Source of the DNA: Desulfamplus sp.
Lineage (GTDB): Bacteria; Desulfobacterota; Desulfobacteria; Desulfobacterales; Desulfobacteraceae
Length of the DNA stretch: 11,867 nucleotides
Reading direction: 5' to 3'
Assembly: GCA_015232935.1 (NCBI GenBank)
Contig: JADFYT010000046.1
Location: forward strand, 1 to 11,867
In this document: positions 1 to 7,287 of the stretch, in pieces
How positions within the stretch are numbered: position 1 is the stretch's first letter
Layout: each line of letters begins with the position of its first letter
Translations under genes and position numbers: made by a program
Notes under the pieces: generated by a model
Told to the model about the DNA's origin: nothing
Databases searched by the model: none
What the model saw: the letters and a program-made list of their open reading frames with translations, nothing else

Positions 1-1
1 T

Positions 2-169
2 GTGGCAATGGTTGATGGCAGAGCGGCAACTGAAGCCTCGGGCAACATGAACCTTGAGAGGATCAAAGAGGTTGCACAGACTGGAGTTGACTATATATCT
101 GCTGGAGCACTTACGCATAGTGTCAAAGTGTTTGATTTCTCTTTGAGAAAAATCAAGGAAAAAAACTAA
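2..169 (+). CDS. nadC: Nicotinate-nucleotide pyrophosphorylase (quinolinate phosphoribosyltransferase), C-terminal part only
   Basis: The gene enters from the left edge, and the last 55 codons are visible in frame from position 2. The translation contains EASGNMNLERIKEVAQTGVD followed by YISAGALTHSVK, the characteristic C-terminal phosphate-binding region of NadC, where the conserved E-x-SG and S-x-G-x-LTHS segments line the barrel active site. The enzyme converts quinolinate and PRPP to nicotinate mononucleotide, CO2 and pyrophosphate in the cytoplasm. Its TAA stop is one base before the nadA ATG, so the genes are almost certainly co-transcribed and probably translationally coupled. An AAGGA ribosome-binding site for nadA (155-159) lies inside its last codons. 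The family assignment is secure from motif and context. The start and promoter lie outside the window. Confidence 0.93.
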   Translation: MAMVDGRAATEASGNMNLERIKEVAQTGVDYISAGALTHSVKVFDFSLRKIKEKN

Positions 170-170
170 A

Positions 171-1532
171 ATGAGTGATCTTACATTAAAACAAGAGGTA
201 ATGCAGACAAGGCGGGCTTTAGGAAAATCAGTAGTCATACCGGCACACCATTATGAGATGGACGAGGTTGTACAGATGGCTGATTTTCTCGGGGACTCAT
301 ATAAACTTGCAGTGGATTGTGCGGCTACTGATTCACAATATATTGTATTTTGCGGAGTCATGTTCATGGCGGAAGGGGCGGCACTTCTTGCCAAACCCTA
401 TCAGAAAGTTCTTATTCCTGACATGACAGCCGGATGCCCGATGGCAGACATGATAGATTCAATACAGGCCGAAAAGATCTATGACAGGATTTCAAAAATG
501 TGTGACAGGCAGATAATTCCCATAGTCTATATGAATTCCTATGCTGACATGAAGGCGTTTTGCGGTTCAAGAGAGGGGACGGTCTGCACAAGTTCCAATG
601 CCACAAAAATAGTAAGGCATTTTCTGGATCAGGGAAAATCTGTTTTTTTTGCTCCTGATTACAATCTTGGGATAAATACCGCCAATCAACTTGGACTTGC
701 AAGAGATGAAGTTGTGACCATCCGGCGAGATCTTTCCGTAGAGTTATATGATCCTGATCTGGAGGGATATGATCATCCTAAAGATGGCAAAAAATCCAGA
801 AAGACAAACAGTTTGAAGAATAGCACTCTGGGAGATAGTGCTCTGGAAGAGAGTACTCTGGAAGAGAGTGCCCTGAAAGATGCAACGCTGCTTAAAAAAG
901 CCAAAATGTTTGTGTGGGACGGTTTTTGTCATGTTCACAAGGTCTTTACAGTGAATGACATCAACTCGTTTCGCCGGCAGTATGGCGACCCGGGATCAGG
1001 TGATGGTATTGTCGAAGAACAGAATGTCAATGAGAGTATTGCAGGTGACCGGAACGCCAGTGATGGTATTGTCGGCGATCCAGGCTCTTCTGGCAGTGCT
1101 GCCGGTAACAGTAGCGTTGGTGGCAGGCAGATTAATGTAATCGTGCATCCTGAATGTCATGAGTCTGTTGTTGAAGCTGCTGATTATTCCGGTTCCACAT
1201 CAATGATCTGGAACACGGTAAAGGCCGGCAAGCCTGGAAGTATATGGGCTGTTGGTACCGAGTTTAGATTTGTTCAAAGAATGGCTGATCAATTCAAGGA
1301 CAAAACAGTTGTACCTCTTCGCAAATCTGTCTGCCATAACATGAGCAAGATTACTCTTGAAAAACTCGGGAATACACTTAAATCAGTTCAGGATCACATA
1401 TCAGGATCAGTTCAGGATCACACATCAGCAGAGGGCAGGTTGCTTAACCAGGTAACAGTATCAGACGAGTACAAAGAAGATGCCAAAAAGGCATTACAGT
1501 TAATGATTGATATCGTAGAGGCAGGAAAATAG
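171..1532 (+). CDS. nadA: Quinolinate synthase with three repetitive insertions
   Basis: NadA is a cytoplasmic [4Fe-4S] enzyme that condenses iminoaspartate, made by NadB, with dihydroxyacetone phosphate to give quinolinate. The protein has 453 residues against about 300-370 in most relatives. The core is intact: IPAHHYEMDEVVQMADFLGDS at the N-terminus, GVMFMAEGA, TAGCPMAD, YMNSYADMKAFCG, CTSSNA, WDGFCHVH, VIVHPECHESV and GSTSMI. The three Fe-S cysteine positions known for the family correspond to C89 (AGCPMAD), C253 (GFCHVH) and C388 (SVCHNM), so activity is expected. The extra length falls in three low-complexity stretches at about residues 200-243, 272-320 and 404-425, each built on its own tandem repeat and annotated separately. 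All three are in frame and lie between conserved blocks. The start is supported by AAGGA at 155-159 and by adjacency to the nadC stop. nadB follows after 12 bases. Confidence 0.95.
   Translation: MSDLTLKQEVMQTRRALGKSVVIPAHHYEMDEVVQMADFLGDSYKLAVDCAATDSQYIVFCGVMFMAEGAALLAKPYQKVLIPDMTAGCPMADMIDSIQAEKIYDRISKMCDRQIIPIVYMNSYADMKAFCGSREGTVCTSSNATKIVRHFLDQGKSVFFAPDYNLGINTANQLGLARDEVVTIRRDLSVELYDPDLEGYDHPKDGKKSRKTNSLKNSTLGDSALEESTLEESALKDATLLKKAKMFVWDGFCHVHKVFTVNDINSFRRQYGDPGSGDGIVEEQNVNESIAGDRNASDGIVGDPGSSGSAAGNSSVGGRQINVIVHPECHESVVEAADYSGSTSMIWNTVKAGKPGSIWAVGTEFRFVQRMADQFKDKTVVPLRKSVCHNMSKITLEKLGNTLKSVQDHISGSVQDHTSAEGRLLNQVTVSDEYKEDAKKALQLMIDIVEAGK
807..896 (+). repeat. 15-bp in-frame tandem repeat inside nadA (insert 1)
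   Basis: Six degenerate 15-bp units encode five-residue steps: NSLKN, STLGD, SALEE, STLEE, SALKD, ATLLK (residues 213-242). The four central units (822-881) are clearest, with consensus S-[TA]-L-x-[DE]. The block is inserted just before the conserved KAKMFVWDGFCHVH segment, which carries the second Fe-S cysteine. The pattern superficially resembles a pentapeptide-repeat protein but lacks the usual D/N at position 2 and is too short to form that helix. I read it as a hydrophilic, possibly helical loop. Confidence 0.88.
984..1103 (+). repeat. 30-bp in-frame tandem repeat inside nadA (insert 2)
   Basis: Four degenerate 30-bp units encode ten-residue steps: GDPGSGDGIV, EEQNVNESIA, GDRNASDGIV and GDPGSSGSAA (residues 272-311), with a decayed remnant GNSSVGG after them. 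Units 1 and 3 share the DGIV end, and units 1 and 4 share the GDPGS beginning. The block sits between the FRRQY helix and the INVIVHPEC strand, where relatives have only a few residues. Its Gly/Ser/Asp-rich composition predicts a flexible surface loop. Confidence 0.85.
1383..1430 (+). repeat. 24-bp in-frame tandem duplication inside nadA (insert 3)
   Basis: Two nearly identical 24-bp units encode SVQDHISG and SVQDHTSA (residues 405-420). They lie in the C-terminal connector between the ITLEKLGNTL helix and the final VSDEYKEDAKKAL segment. The high nucleotide identity between the units suggests this is the youngest of the three nadA duplications. Confidence 0.92.
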
Positions 1533-1544
1533 GACGGGCATATA

Positions 1545-3110
1545 ATGAGACACTTTTATGATGTGGTGGTGGTAGGTACCGGGATTGCGGGGCTTTCCGC
1601 TGCAATCATGTTAAAAGAGCACGGTTTTAACGCTGTTGTTCTGACAAAGGAAGACGATGCTTACGAAACAGCAACGAATTATGCCCAGGGCGGTATTATT
1701 GCATGGGAAGAGGCCGATAGTGCAGAGCTTCTTGAAGCAGATATACTAAGGGCCGGCTGCCGCTATAACAACGTGGAGGCTGTAAAACTTCTTGCAAGCC
1801 AGGGACCTGAGCTGGTTTTTGATTTTCTTATCAACAAAATAGGTATTGAATTTACCAGAACTCTTGCCGGCAATCTTGACTACACTGAAGAGGCTGCCCA
1901 CTCCAGACGGCGGATTCTGCATTACTCGGACCATACCGGAGATACCATCCAGATGGCTCTTATTGAATATGCCAGAAAGATCAAACTGCCTGTTCTCAAA
2001 GGTTTTACCACAATTGACCTGATAACAAACAACCATCAATCCAAAGATACCCAGGAGCTCTATCGCCCCTGCGAAGTGATGGGACTTTATGCTCTGAACA
2101 ATGAAAAAAAACAGGTTGAGACCTTCTTTGCCCACAGGGTAATACTTGCCACAGGTGGGCTTGGAGAGCTCTATCAACACACCACAAATCCGGCTTCTGC
2201 GACCGGAGACGGCATGAGCATGGCTTACCGTGCGGGAGCTGAAATTATAAATGCCCAGTTTGTCCAGTTTCACCCTACATCCCTTTATCATCGTGATATA
2301 AAAAGATTTCTCATCTCTGAGTCTCTAAGAGGTGAAGGGGCAAGACTCATGAATCAGCAAGGCGGCCATTTTATGAAAAGTTACTCGGAGCTTGGGGATC
2401 TTGCACCAAGAGATGTTGTAGCAAGGGGGATATATGAGGAGATGGGGAAAACCGGCACGGAATTCGTGATGCTTGATATAGCGTCATACTATAAAGGAGA
2501 GCTGCCCATTCATGAGCGTTTTGCAAAGGTTTACAGCACATGCCTGAAGGGCGGAATAGATATAGCCAAAGAGCCTATTCCTGTTGTGCCGGCTGCCCAC
2601 TATTTCTGCGGAGGGATAAAGGTGGATCTTTTTGGGAAATCCTCATTGCCCAACCTTTATGCCATTGGAGAGACAAGCTGCACAGGTATGCATGGCGCAA
2701 ACCGTCTTGCATCAACATCTCTTCTTGAAGGGCTTATGTGGGCAAAACAGTCTGCTGACCATATACATTCTAATTTCAGCAAGATAGCCCTGAAAAGATA
2801 TGACTATATTCCGGACTGGGAGTCTCCTGACTGTTTCGAGGAGTTTGATCCGCTGCTGTTTCACCAGGACTGGAAGCTGATAAAACTGACCATGTGGAAT
2901 TATGCGGGAATTGTAAGAAACATCAAGGGGCTGGAACGGGCTCATTCTGATCTTAACTATCATGCTCACAGAATTTTCAAGTTTTACAAGACAGCCAAGC
3001 TCAACAGGCAGATTATTGAACTTAGAAACGGTGTGGTCAACGCTTCGATAATAGTAAATGCAGCCATGCGCCACAAGAAATCAATTGGCTGCCATTACGT
3101 TGCGTCATAA
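1545..3110 (+). CDS. nadB: L-aspartate oxidase
   Basis: NadB is an FAD flavoprotein that oxidises L-aspartate to iminoaspartate, the substrate of NadA; anaerobes can use fumarate as electron acceptor. The protein has 521 residues, close to the usual length (about 540 in E. coli). The N-terminal Rossmann motif VVVGTGIAGLSAA (residues 8-20) binds FAD. NYAQGGI (45-51), ATGGLGELY (202-210), QFHPTSL (241-247), GEGARLMN (263-270), APRDVVARG (287-295), AAHYFCGG (350-357) and GANRLASTSLLEGLMW (384-399) are all typical. H243, R294, H352 and R387 match the substrate-binding His/Arg set of the succinate dehydrogenase/fumarate reductase flavoprotein superfamily. The capping and helical C-terminal domains are present. 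The ATG is preceded by AGGA (1531-1534), which overlaps the nadA stop. The HGANRLAS context and its nadA/nadC neighbours distinguish it from SdhA/FrdA. Confidence 0.95.
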   Translation: MRHFYDVVVVGTGIAGLSAAIMLKEHGFNAVVLTKEDDAYETATNYAQGGIIAWEEADSAELLEADILRAGCRYNNVEAVKLLASQGPELVFDFLINKIGIEFTRTLAGNLDYTEEAAHSRRRILHYSDHTGDTIQMALIEYARKIKLPVLKGFTTIDLITNNHQSKDTQELYRPCEVMGLYALNNEKKQVETFFAHRVILATGGLGELYQHTTNPASATGDGMSMAYRAGAEIINAQFVQFHPTSLYHRDIKRFLISESLRGEGARLMNQQGGHFMKSYSELGDLAPRDVVARGIYEEMGKTGTEFVMLDIASYYKGELPIHERFAKVYSTCLKGGIDIAKEPIPVVPAAHYFCGGIKVDLFGKSSLPNLYAIGETSCTGMHGANRLASTSLLEGLMWAKQSADHIHSNFSKIALKRYDYIPDWESPDCFEEFDPLLFHQDWKLIKLTMWNYAGIVRNIKGLERAHSDLNYHAHRIFKFYKTAKLNRQIIELRNGVVNASIIVNAAMRHKKSIGCHYVAS

Positions 3111-3119
3111 GTATAAAGA

Positions 3120-3150
3120 GGCTGTCTGAAAATCAGTGAGCCATTATTTT
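3120..3150 (+). terminator. Candidate intrinsic terminator after nadB, possibly bidirectional
   Basis: Ten bases after the nadB stop, GGCTGTCTGA (3120-3129) pairs with TCAGTGAGCC (3133-3142) as eight base pairs interrupted by a two-base internal mismatch. The loop is AAA and the T-rich ATTATTTT follows at once. On the other strand the hairpin is followed by TCTTTA, so it could also stop transcription of the convergent kinase gene. The stem is weak, so this is only a candidate. Confidence 0.42.
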
Positions 3151-3171
3151 ATCAATGGTCACGAACTTTTT

Positions 3172-3327
3172 TGACAGCAAATGCAGGCTCGCGATATTCA
3201 ACTGGCCTGGTCAAGAACTCTTCTGACAGCAAATGCAAGCTCGCGATATTCAACTGGCCTGGTCAAGAACTCTTCTGACAGCAAATGCAAGCTCGCGATA
3301 TTCAACGGGCTTGGTCAAGAACTCTCT
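3172..3327. repeat. Three tandem 52-bp repeats across the 3' end of the kinase gene
   Basis: Copies begin at TGACAGC at 3172, 3224 and 3276. Copies 1 and 2 differ at one base; copy 3 differs from copy 2 at two internal bases and at its last two. Copy 3 is the original coding copy (REFLTKPVEYRELAFAV of the receiver domain on the minus strand). Because 52 is not a multiple of three, the next copy is read in another frame as RRVLDQAS and stops at 3250. Beyond copy 1, the minus strand still encodes the apparent ancestral tail AFAVKKVRDH with a stop at 3152-3154. GGTCAAGAACT (3313-3323) and GGTCACGAACT (3157-3167) lie exactly 156 bases apart and look like the short homology that seeded the duplication. 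There are no spacers, so it is not a CRISPR array. Confidence 0.93.
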
Positions 3328-6300
3328 GATCCCAAGCTCCTGAGCTTTCTGGCTATTCACCTTGGCACTGTAGCCGGTGCATAGAATCACCGGCATTTCA
3401 GGCCTGATACTCATAACCTTTTGGGCAAGCTCGATACCTGTAAGTTTTGGCATGGTCTGATCGGTAATGAGAAGATCAAACTTGTGCGGCATGGCTTCAA
3501 ACATTACCAGTGCATCATGGCTGCTTGTCATACCGGTAATCCTGTATCCAAGATTTTCAAGCCTGTGGGTGGTGATCTCAACCATGTCCGGCTCATCATC
3601 AACTACAAGAATATGTTCATCTCCCACCGGTACGCCATCTTTATCTCTTTTCAAGATATCTGTTGCAACGCTATCTTTTACCGGGATATCTGTCTGACCA
3701 CGCTCTTTAGGTGCAATATCAAAACAGGCCTGACTGCCATCTGAAGTCTGGATAATGTCTAGTTCTGTTGTATCGGTTATGCCTGTTTCCGTGCTGACCT
3801 TGATATCGCCCTTTGCTGATGATTCTAAAGAGCCCATTGTGTGCAACTGTTTTTGAATCCTGGGAAACCAGATCTTGAAGGCCGTACCCTTTCCGGGGCT
3901 GCTTTTAACAGTGATAGTTCCGCCACTGTTCTTTACAATGCCATGAGCGACCGCAAGGCCCATTCCAGAACCCTTTCCAGGAGGTTTGGTAGTAAAATAG
4001 GGGTCAAAAATCCGATCCATATTTTCAGGGGCTATGCCTTTTCCTGTATCCTGAACAGAAAGAGTTATGTATCGACCGGGTTTCACCGGATTGCCGTTCA
4101 TGGAATATCCGTTCAAAAAGCTGCGTTTGAGCTCTTCGGCCTTTAAACTTACAGTCATCACTCCGCCTTTTTCATCCATTGCATGTGCCGCATTGGTGCA
4201 TATATTCATGATTACCTGATATATCTGGGTAGGATCACCAAGAGCTGTGCCGCAGTCCTGGCTGATATCGGTATCAATCTCAATGGTTGTCGGAGTCGAT
4301 GCCCGAATAAGCTGGACAGCCTCCTGAACAATATCATGCATATCTAATTCAGAAAGGTTATCATCAGAAGATGTGCGGCTGAAGGTAAGTATCTGCCTGA
4401 TCAACTGTTTTGCCCTGTGACATGCGTACAGAACCTTTTCCAGGGACATCTTTTCGGAGCTGAACTCAGGAAGCTCATACATAACCATCTCCGAATACCC
4501 CTGAATGGCTGAAAGAATATTATTGAAATCATGGGCAACTCCTGCCGCAAGCGTTCCAATAGCGTCCATTTTTTGAGCCTGGCGAAGTTGCAGTTCAAGT
4601 TTTTTTCTCTCCTGCTCTGCAACCTTGTGTTCCGTGATATCCCGTGCAATACCTATAATGCCTATGATATTGCCATCAGTATCCCGATATGGGGATTTGT
4701 TGGTAAGCCACCATTGCGTTTTTTCATCAGGTGCGGGCATTTTTATTTCTGACATAATGTTTCTGCCGGTTTCAAGAACAACACTATCCGCCTTTTCAAT
4801 CGACTCGGCAGTTTCAAATGGCAAAACATCCTTGGATCTATTCAGAATAAGCTCATCCATTGTCTTGCCAAACGCCTTACAGACAGAAGGGTTCGCCATA
4901 ATATATCTGCCCTTACGATCTTTTATGAAAATCATGTCAGTAGTACCGTTCATCACGGCATTGAGAAGGGTATTGCTTCTTCTTAGGTCTGCTTCCATAT
5001 TTTCAAGAATAGTTACCTTGGATTCAAGTTCATATGAATATCGCTTGATCTCTTTTGCTTTTAATTCAAGTTCCTCTGAATATTTTTTTATCTCTGAGGC
5101 CATTTCATTAAAAGCCTCTGCCAGCACTTCAAGTTCATCATTTGTTTGAAGATAGACATTTATGTCAAAATTTCGGGATTTTATCTGTTTGACACCAAGG
5201 ATAAGTTGATCAATTGGTTTTGCAAAATGGCGGGATATCAAGAAAGATATAAATATAATAAAACCAAAAGATAATATTGCCACTATGAAGGCATTGCGTT
5301 TAAGAACTTCCAGATCTGCAAAGGCTTTACTTTTTTCAATTTCAGCAATGATTGCCCAGTCAAGACCAAATACCTTTACAGGAGCATAGGCTGAAAGCAC
5401 TTCAACTCTGTTGTGGTCTTTTATGATCTCTTCTCCTGTAACGCCTGACAGGGCTGATGTTATGGCCTGGCTGTCCATAAATCTGACACCCGGATATGTA
5501 GCCATGTCAATATCGGAATATGTGAAGCCAGAAGTCAATGAACCTGACCGGGACGCATTGAGAGACGAATATGGGACAAAAGATGAGCGGCTGAATTTAT
5601 CAGGTCCGATCAGATAGACATCTCCGGTAGTACCAAGACCTGTATCCTCATGCATTATCCAGTTGATCATATCAAGAGGGATCTTCAGAGCAACAATCAT
5701 CTCCATGATGCCGTTCTCAAAAAGCGGCTCTCCAATAAAAGCAAAGGGTTGATTATCTATGGAATCACGCAAAGAGACATCCGTGCCAGAGACATCATAC
5801 GAGGAGGAAAAACCTACAAAAGCGAATTGGCCGGTTGAATAGATTTTTTGAAACAGCTTGCCAATGCTTGTCTGTGCAAGCGGTTTGTCAGCAATATTTT
5901 TGCCGTACTCGGGGGAGCCGGCAACTGAATAAAATATATCCCCTCTGGCTGATATGAGCATAAGGTCGCTGAAGCCATAAACACTTACATATCTGCTGAA
6001 ATACTCCTCTTTTTTTGATTCAGCAGGAGCAATCAGCTCTTCCAGTGACATCGAGGTAGCAATTATCCATTGCAGTCCCGGGATTTCAAGGGCATCATAT
6101 CTTGCTATTTCAATCTCTCCGTTAGCTCCATATTCTATCAAAGGCCCGGCAAATTTATTCTTCCGAGCCATGTCAATACCTTTCAGAGGATCCCTGTCAA
6201 GGACTTTTTGACCCGTCCGCCCTTGTTTGAGCAACTGATCACTGCGATAGGTTACGATGCCATTAGCATCTCCCATGATACAGGTTTCACCTTTTTTTCC

Positions 6301-7137
6301 CATATCCTGACGATTTTGCACAATGGAATAGACAGCATTGGTATCAATCTTGAGAATTACAGCTCCTGCCGGCGTTGTGCCATTTCCCTCAAGAATCGGG
6401 GCACCAATAAAGGCTATATGACGCCCTCCAGAGGGGGCATATTTCTGGAAATCCTCAATAACAACAAAGTTAATGGCAGGATATTTTATGTTGGAGGATC
6501 GCATTGTCCTTGCAAAGCAATTAACAAGTGCACTGTGATTCAAAAAAGTAGTGTTAAAAATATTTCGACCCAAATCTGACTCTTTTTTAATGGAAAATAC
6601 AATCTTTCCATCACGATTGACAAGCATCAGGTCATAATATTGATAGATATCTGTAAATTTCCTGAGAAGACTGCCATATTTGACCGATTCAAAAAAATCA
6701 TATAAGGATCGATCAAAGTTGTCGTTGCTGTCAATTACGGACGAGAAGTCGGCAAGGGCACTTCTGACGCTTCCGTTTGTGGAAAGAACCCTTATATCGC
6801 TTACGCAGTTGTCGAAATACTTGACCAATTCAGATTTTTTTCTGTTCTGAACCGTATTGAGACTTTGAAATGCCGCCTGTTGCATGTTTTTCACAGCATC
6901 AACAAGAAATCCAAGATGTTTGTGCTGTTCTGTAAAAAAATTTTCTACCTGTACTTTCTTGGTATCCCTTATGCTGGTCAACTGGTTAAAAACAGCGGAA
7001 GAGATGGCTTTTTTAGAGTTTATGAAAAAGAGCACGCCGAGTATAAAAAACGGAACAAGTGTCAGCAGTACAAAAGCAACGAGCAGCTTGGTTCTTATAT
7101 TGAAAAAAAATCGTGGTTTATTATTTTTCATATCCAC
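3250..7137 (-). CDS. Membrane hybrid sensor histidine kinase with two Cache modules, HAMP, PAS, HisKA/HATPase and receiver
   Basis: This is an inner-membrane sensor of 1295 residues. In order: transmembrane helix about 17-39; a large periplasmic region about 40-612 with two Cache-type modules, each carrying the motif YxDLMLxxxxGxIxxS (166-182 and 388-404); a second transmembrane helix about 615-634; HAMP about 635-690; coiled coil about 680-720; PAS about 722-836; HisKA with H869 in GVAHDFNNIL; and HATPase with N978/N982, D1030-x-G and the GSGMGLA lid. A roughly 80-residue polar linker leads to a receiver domain with D1180/D1181, phospho-acceptor D1226, T1254 and K1276. The conserved residues needed for autophosphorylation and phosphorelay are present. 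No separate response regulator or DNA-binding output is in the window. The dctP-like gene lies upstream on the same strand. The first codon used here is GTG (7137), and an ATG two codons later (7131) is an alternative; neither has a clearly better ribosome-binding site. The C-terminus has been altered by a 52-bp tandem repeat. Confidence 0.93.
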   Translation of the reverse strand: MDMKNNKPRFFFNIRTKLLVAFVLLTLVPFFILGVLFFINSKKAISSAVFNQLTSIRDTKKVQVENFFTEQHKHLGFLVDAVKNMQQAAFQSLNTVQNRKKSELVKYFDNCVSDIRVLSTNGSVRSALADFSSVIDSNDNFDRSLYDFFESVKYGSLLRKFTDIYQYYDLMLVNRDGKIVFSIKKESDLGRNIFNTTFLNHSALVNCFARTMRSSNIKYPAINFVVIEDFQKYAPSGGRHIAFIGAPILEGNGTTPAGAVILKIDTNAVYSIVQNRQDMGKKGETCIMGDANGIVTYRSDQLLKQGRTGQKVLDRDPLKGIDMARKNKFAGPLIEYGANGEIEIARYDALEIPGLQWIIATSMSLEELIAPAESKKEEYFSRYVSVYGFSDLMLISARGDIFYSVAGSPEYGKNIADKPLAQTSIGKLFQKIYSTGQFAFVGFSSSYDVSGTDVSLRDSIDNQPFAFIGEPLFENGIMEMIVALKIPLDMINWIMHEDTGLGTTGDVYLIGPDKFSRSSFVPYSSLNASRSGSLTSGFTYSDIDMATYPGVRFMDSQAITSALSGVTGEEIIKDHNRVEVLSAYAPVKVFGLDWAIIAEIEKSKAFADLEVLKRNAFIVAILSFGFIIFISFLISRHFAKPIDQLILGVKQIKSRNFDINVYLQTNDELEVLAEAFNEMASEIKKYSEELELKAKEIKRYSYELESKVTILENMEADLRRSNTLLNAVMNGTTDMIFIKDRKGRYIMANPSVCKAFGKTMDELILNRSKDVLPFETAESIEKADSVVLETGRNIMSEIKMPAPDEKTQWWLTNKSPYRDTDGNIIGIIGIARDITEHKVAEQERKKLELQLRQAQKMDAIGTLAAGVAHDFNNILSAIQGYSEMVMYELPEFSSEKMSLEKVLYACHRAKQLIRQILTFSRTSSDDNLSELDMHDIVQEAVQLIRASTPTTIEIDTDISQDCGTALGDPTQIYQVIMNICTNAAHAMDEKGGVMTVSLKAEELKRSFLNGYSMNGNPVKPGRYITLSVQDTGKGIAPENMDRIFDPYFTTKPPGKGSGMGLAVAHGIVKNSGGTITVKSSPGKGTAFKIWFPRIQKQLHTMGSLESSAKGDIKVSTETGITDTTELDIIQTSDGSQACFDIAPKERGQTDIPVKDSVATDILKRDKDGVPVGDEHILVVDDEPDMVEITTHRLENLGYRITGMTSSHDALVMFEAMPHKFDLLITDQTMPKLTGIELAQKVMSIRPEMPVILCTGYSAKVNSQKAQELGIREFLTKPVEYRELAFAVRRVLDQAS
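5011..5094 (-). repeat. 42-bp imperfect duplication encoding a 14-residue coiled-coil repeat
   Basis: Residues 682-695 (EIKKYSEELELKAK) and 696-709 (EIKRYSYELESKVT) of the sensor kinase are tandem copies, nine of 14 residues identical, and the underlying 42-bp DNA units are similar. They form the signalling helix between HAMP and PAS. Fourteen residues is exactly two heptads, so the duplication lengthens the coiled coil without changing its phase. Confidence 0.75.
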
Positions 7138-7173
7138 CTGATCCAGAATATTTTTTTACTCCGGAATTTCATT

Positions 7174-7225
7174 TGCCCAGGAATTTGAATCCAGCAAAAA
7201 ATTGCAGCGAAGCTGTTTATGTTCT
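7174..7225. repeat. Dispersed intergenic repeat, copy 1 (about 52 bp)
   Basis: This lies in the 150-bp gap between the dctP-like gene and the kinase gene. Its last 25 bases (7201-7225) match 11616-11640 and 11667-11691 with about four or five differences each. The preceding half (TGCCCAGGAATTTGAATC) matches 11641-11658 with three differences. On the minus strand the shared core reads AGAACATA-nn-CAGCTT-n-G-y-TGCAAT. The core contains a small CAGC-GAA-GCTG hairpin. I do not recognise the family. It is non-coding here and could be a small intergenic element. Confidence 0.7.
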
Positions 7226-7287
7226 TCCTTGTTTCCTTTTCCTTGATTGTACTGGATGAAAAGCTAATTCTGCAAGGAGGTTCTGCT

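Noticed and set aside
807..896. Pentapeptide-repeat protein domain within NadA
   Set aside because: Only six units, and position 2 is Thr/Ala rather than Asp/Asn, so it does not meet the family pattern; it is better read as a 15-bp minisatellite.
984..1130. Intein or inserted domain in NadA
   Set aside because: The insert is about 48 residues with no splicing motifs and consists of decamer repeats.
1746..2291. Minus-strand open frame (181 codons) within nadB
   Set aside because: It is antisense to conserved flavoprotein motifs and has no recognisable domain or ribosome-binding site.
3172..3327. CRISPR-like direct repeats
   Set aside because: The 52-bp units are contiguous with no spacers between them, and they derive from kinase coding sequence.
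3181..3384. Plus-strand open frame of 67 codons
   Set aside because: It is produced by the 52-bp repeats antisense to the kinase gene, and its peptide merely repeats the unit in different frames.
4625..5149. Long plus-strand open frame (174 codons) within the kinase region
   Set aside because: It is antisense to clearly conserved PAS/HAMP coding sequence, with low-complexity Ser/Phe/Leu-rich translation and no motif.
6070..6579. Plus-strand open frame (169 codons) opposite the kinase sensor domain
   Set aside because: The minus-strand frame carries coherent Cache features, whereas this translation shows none.
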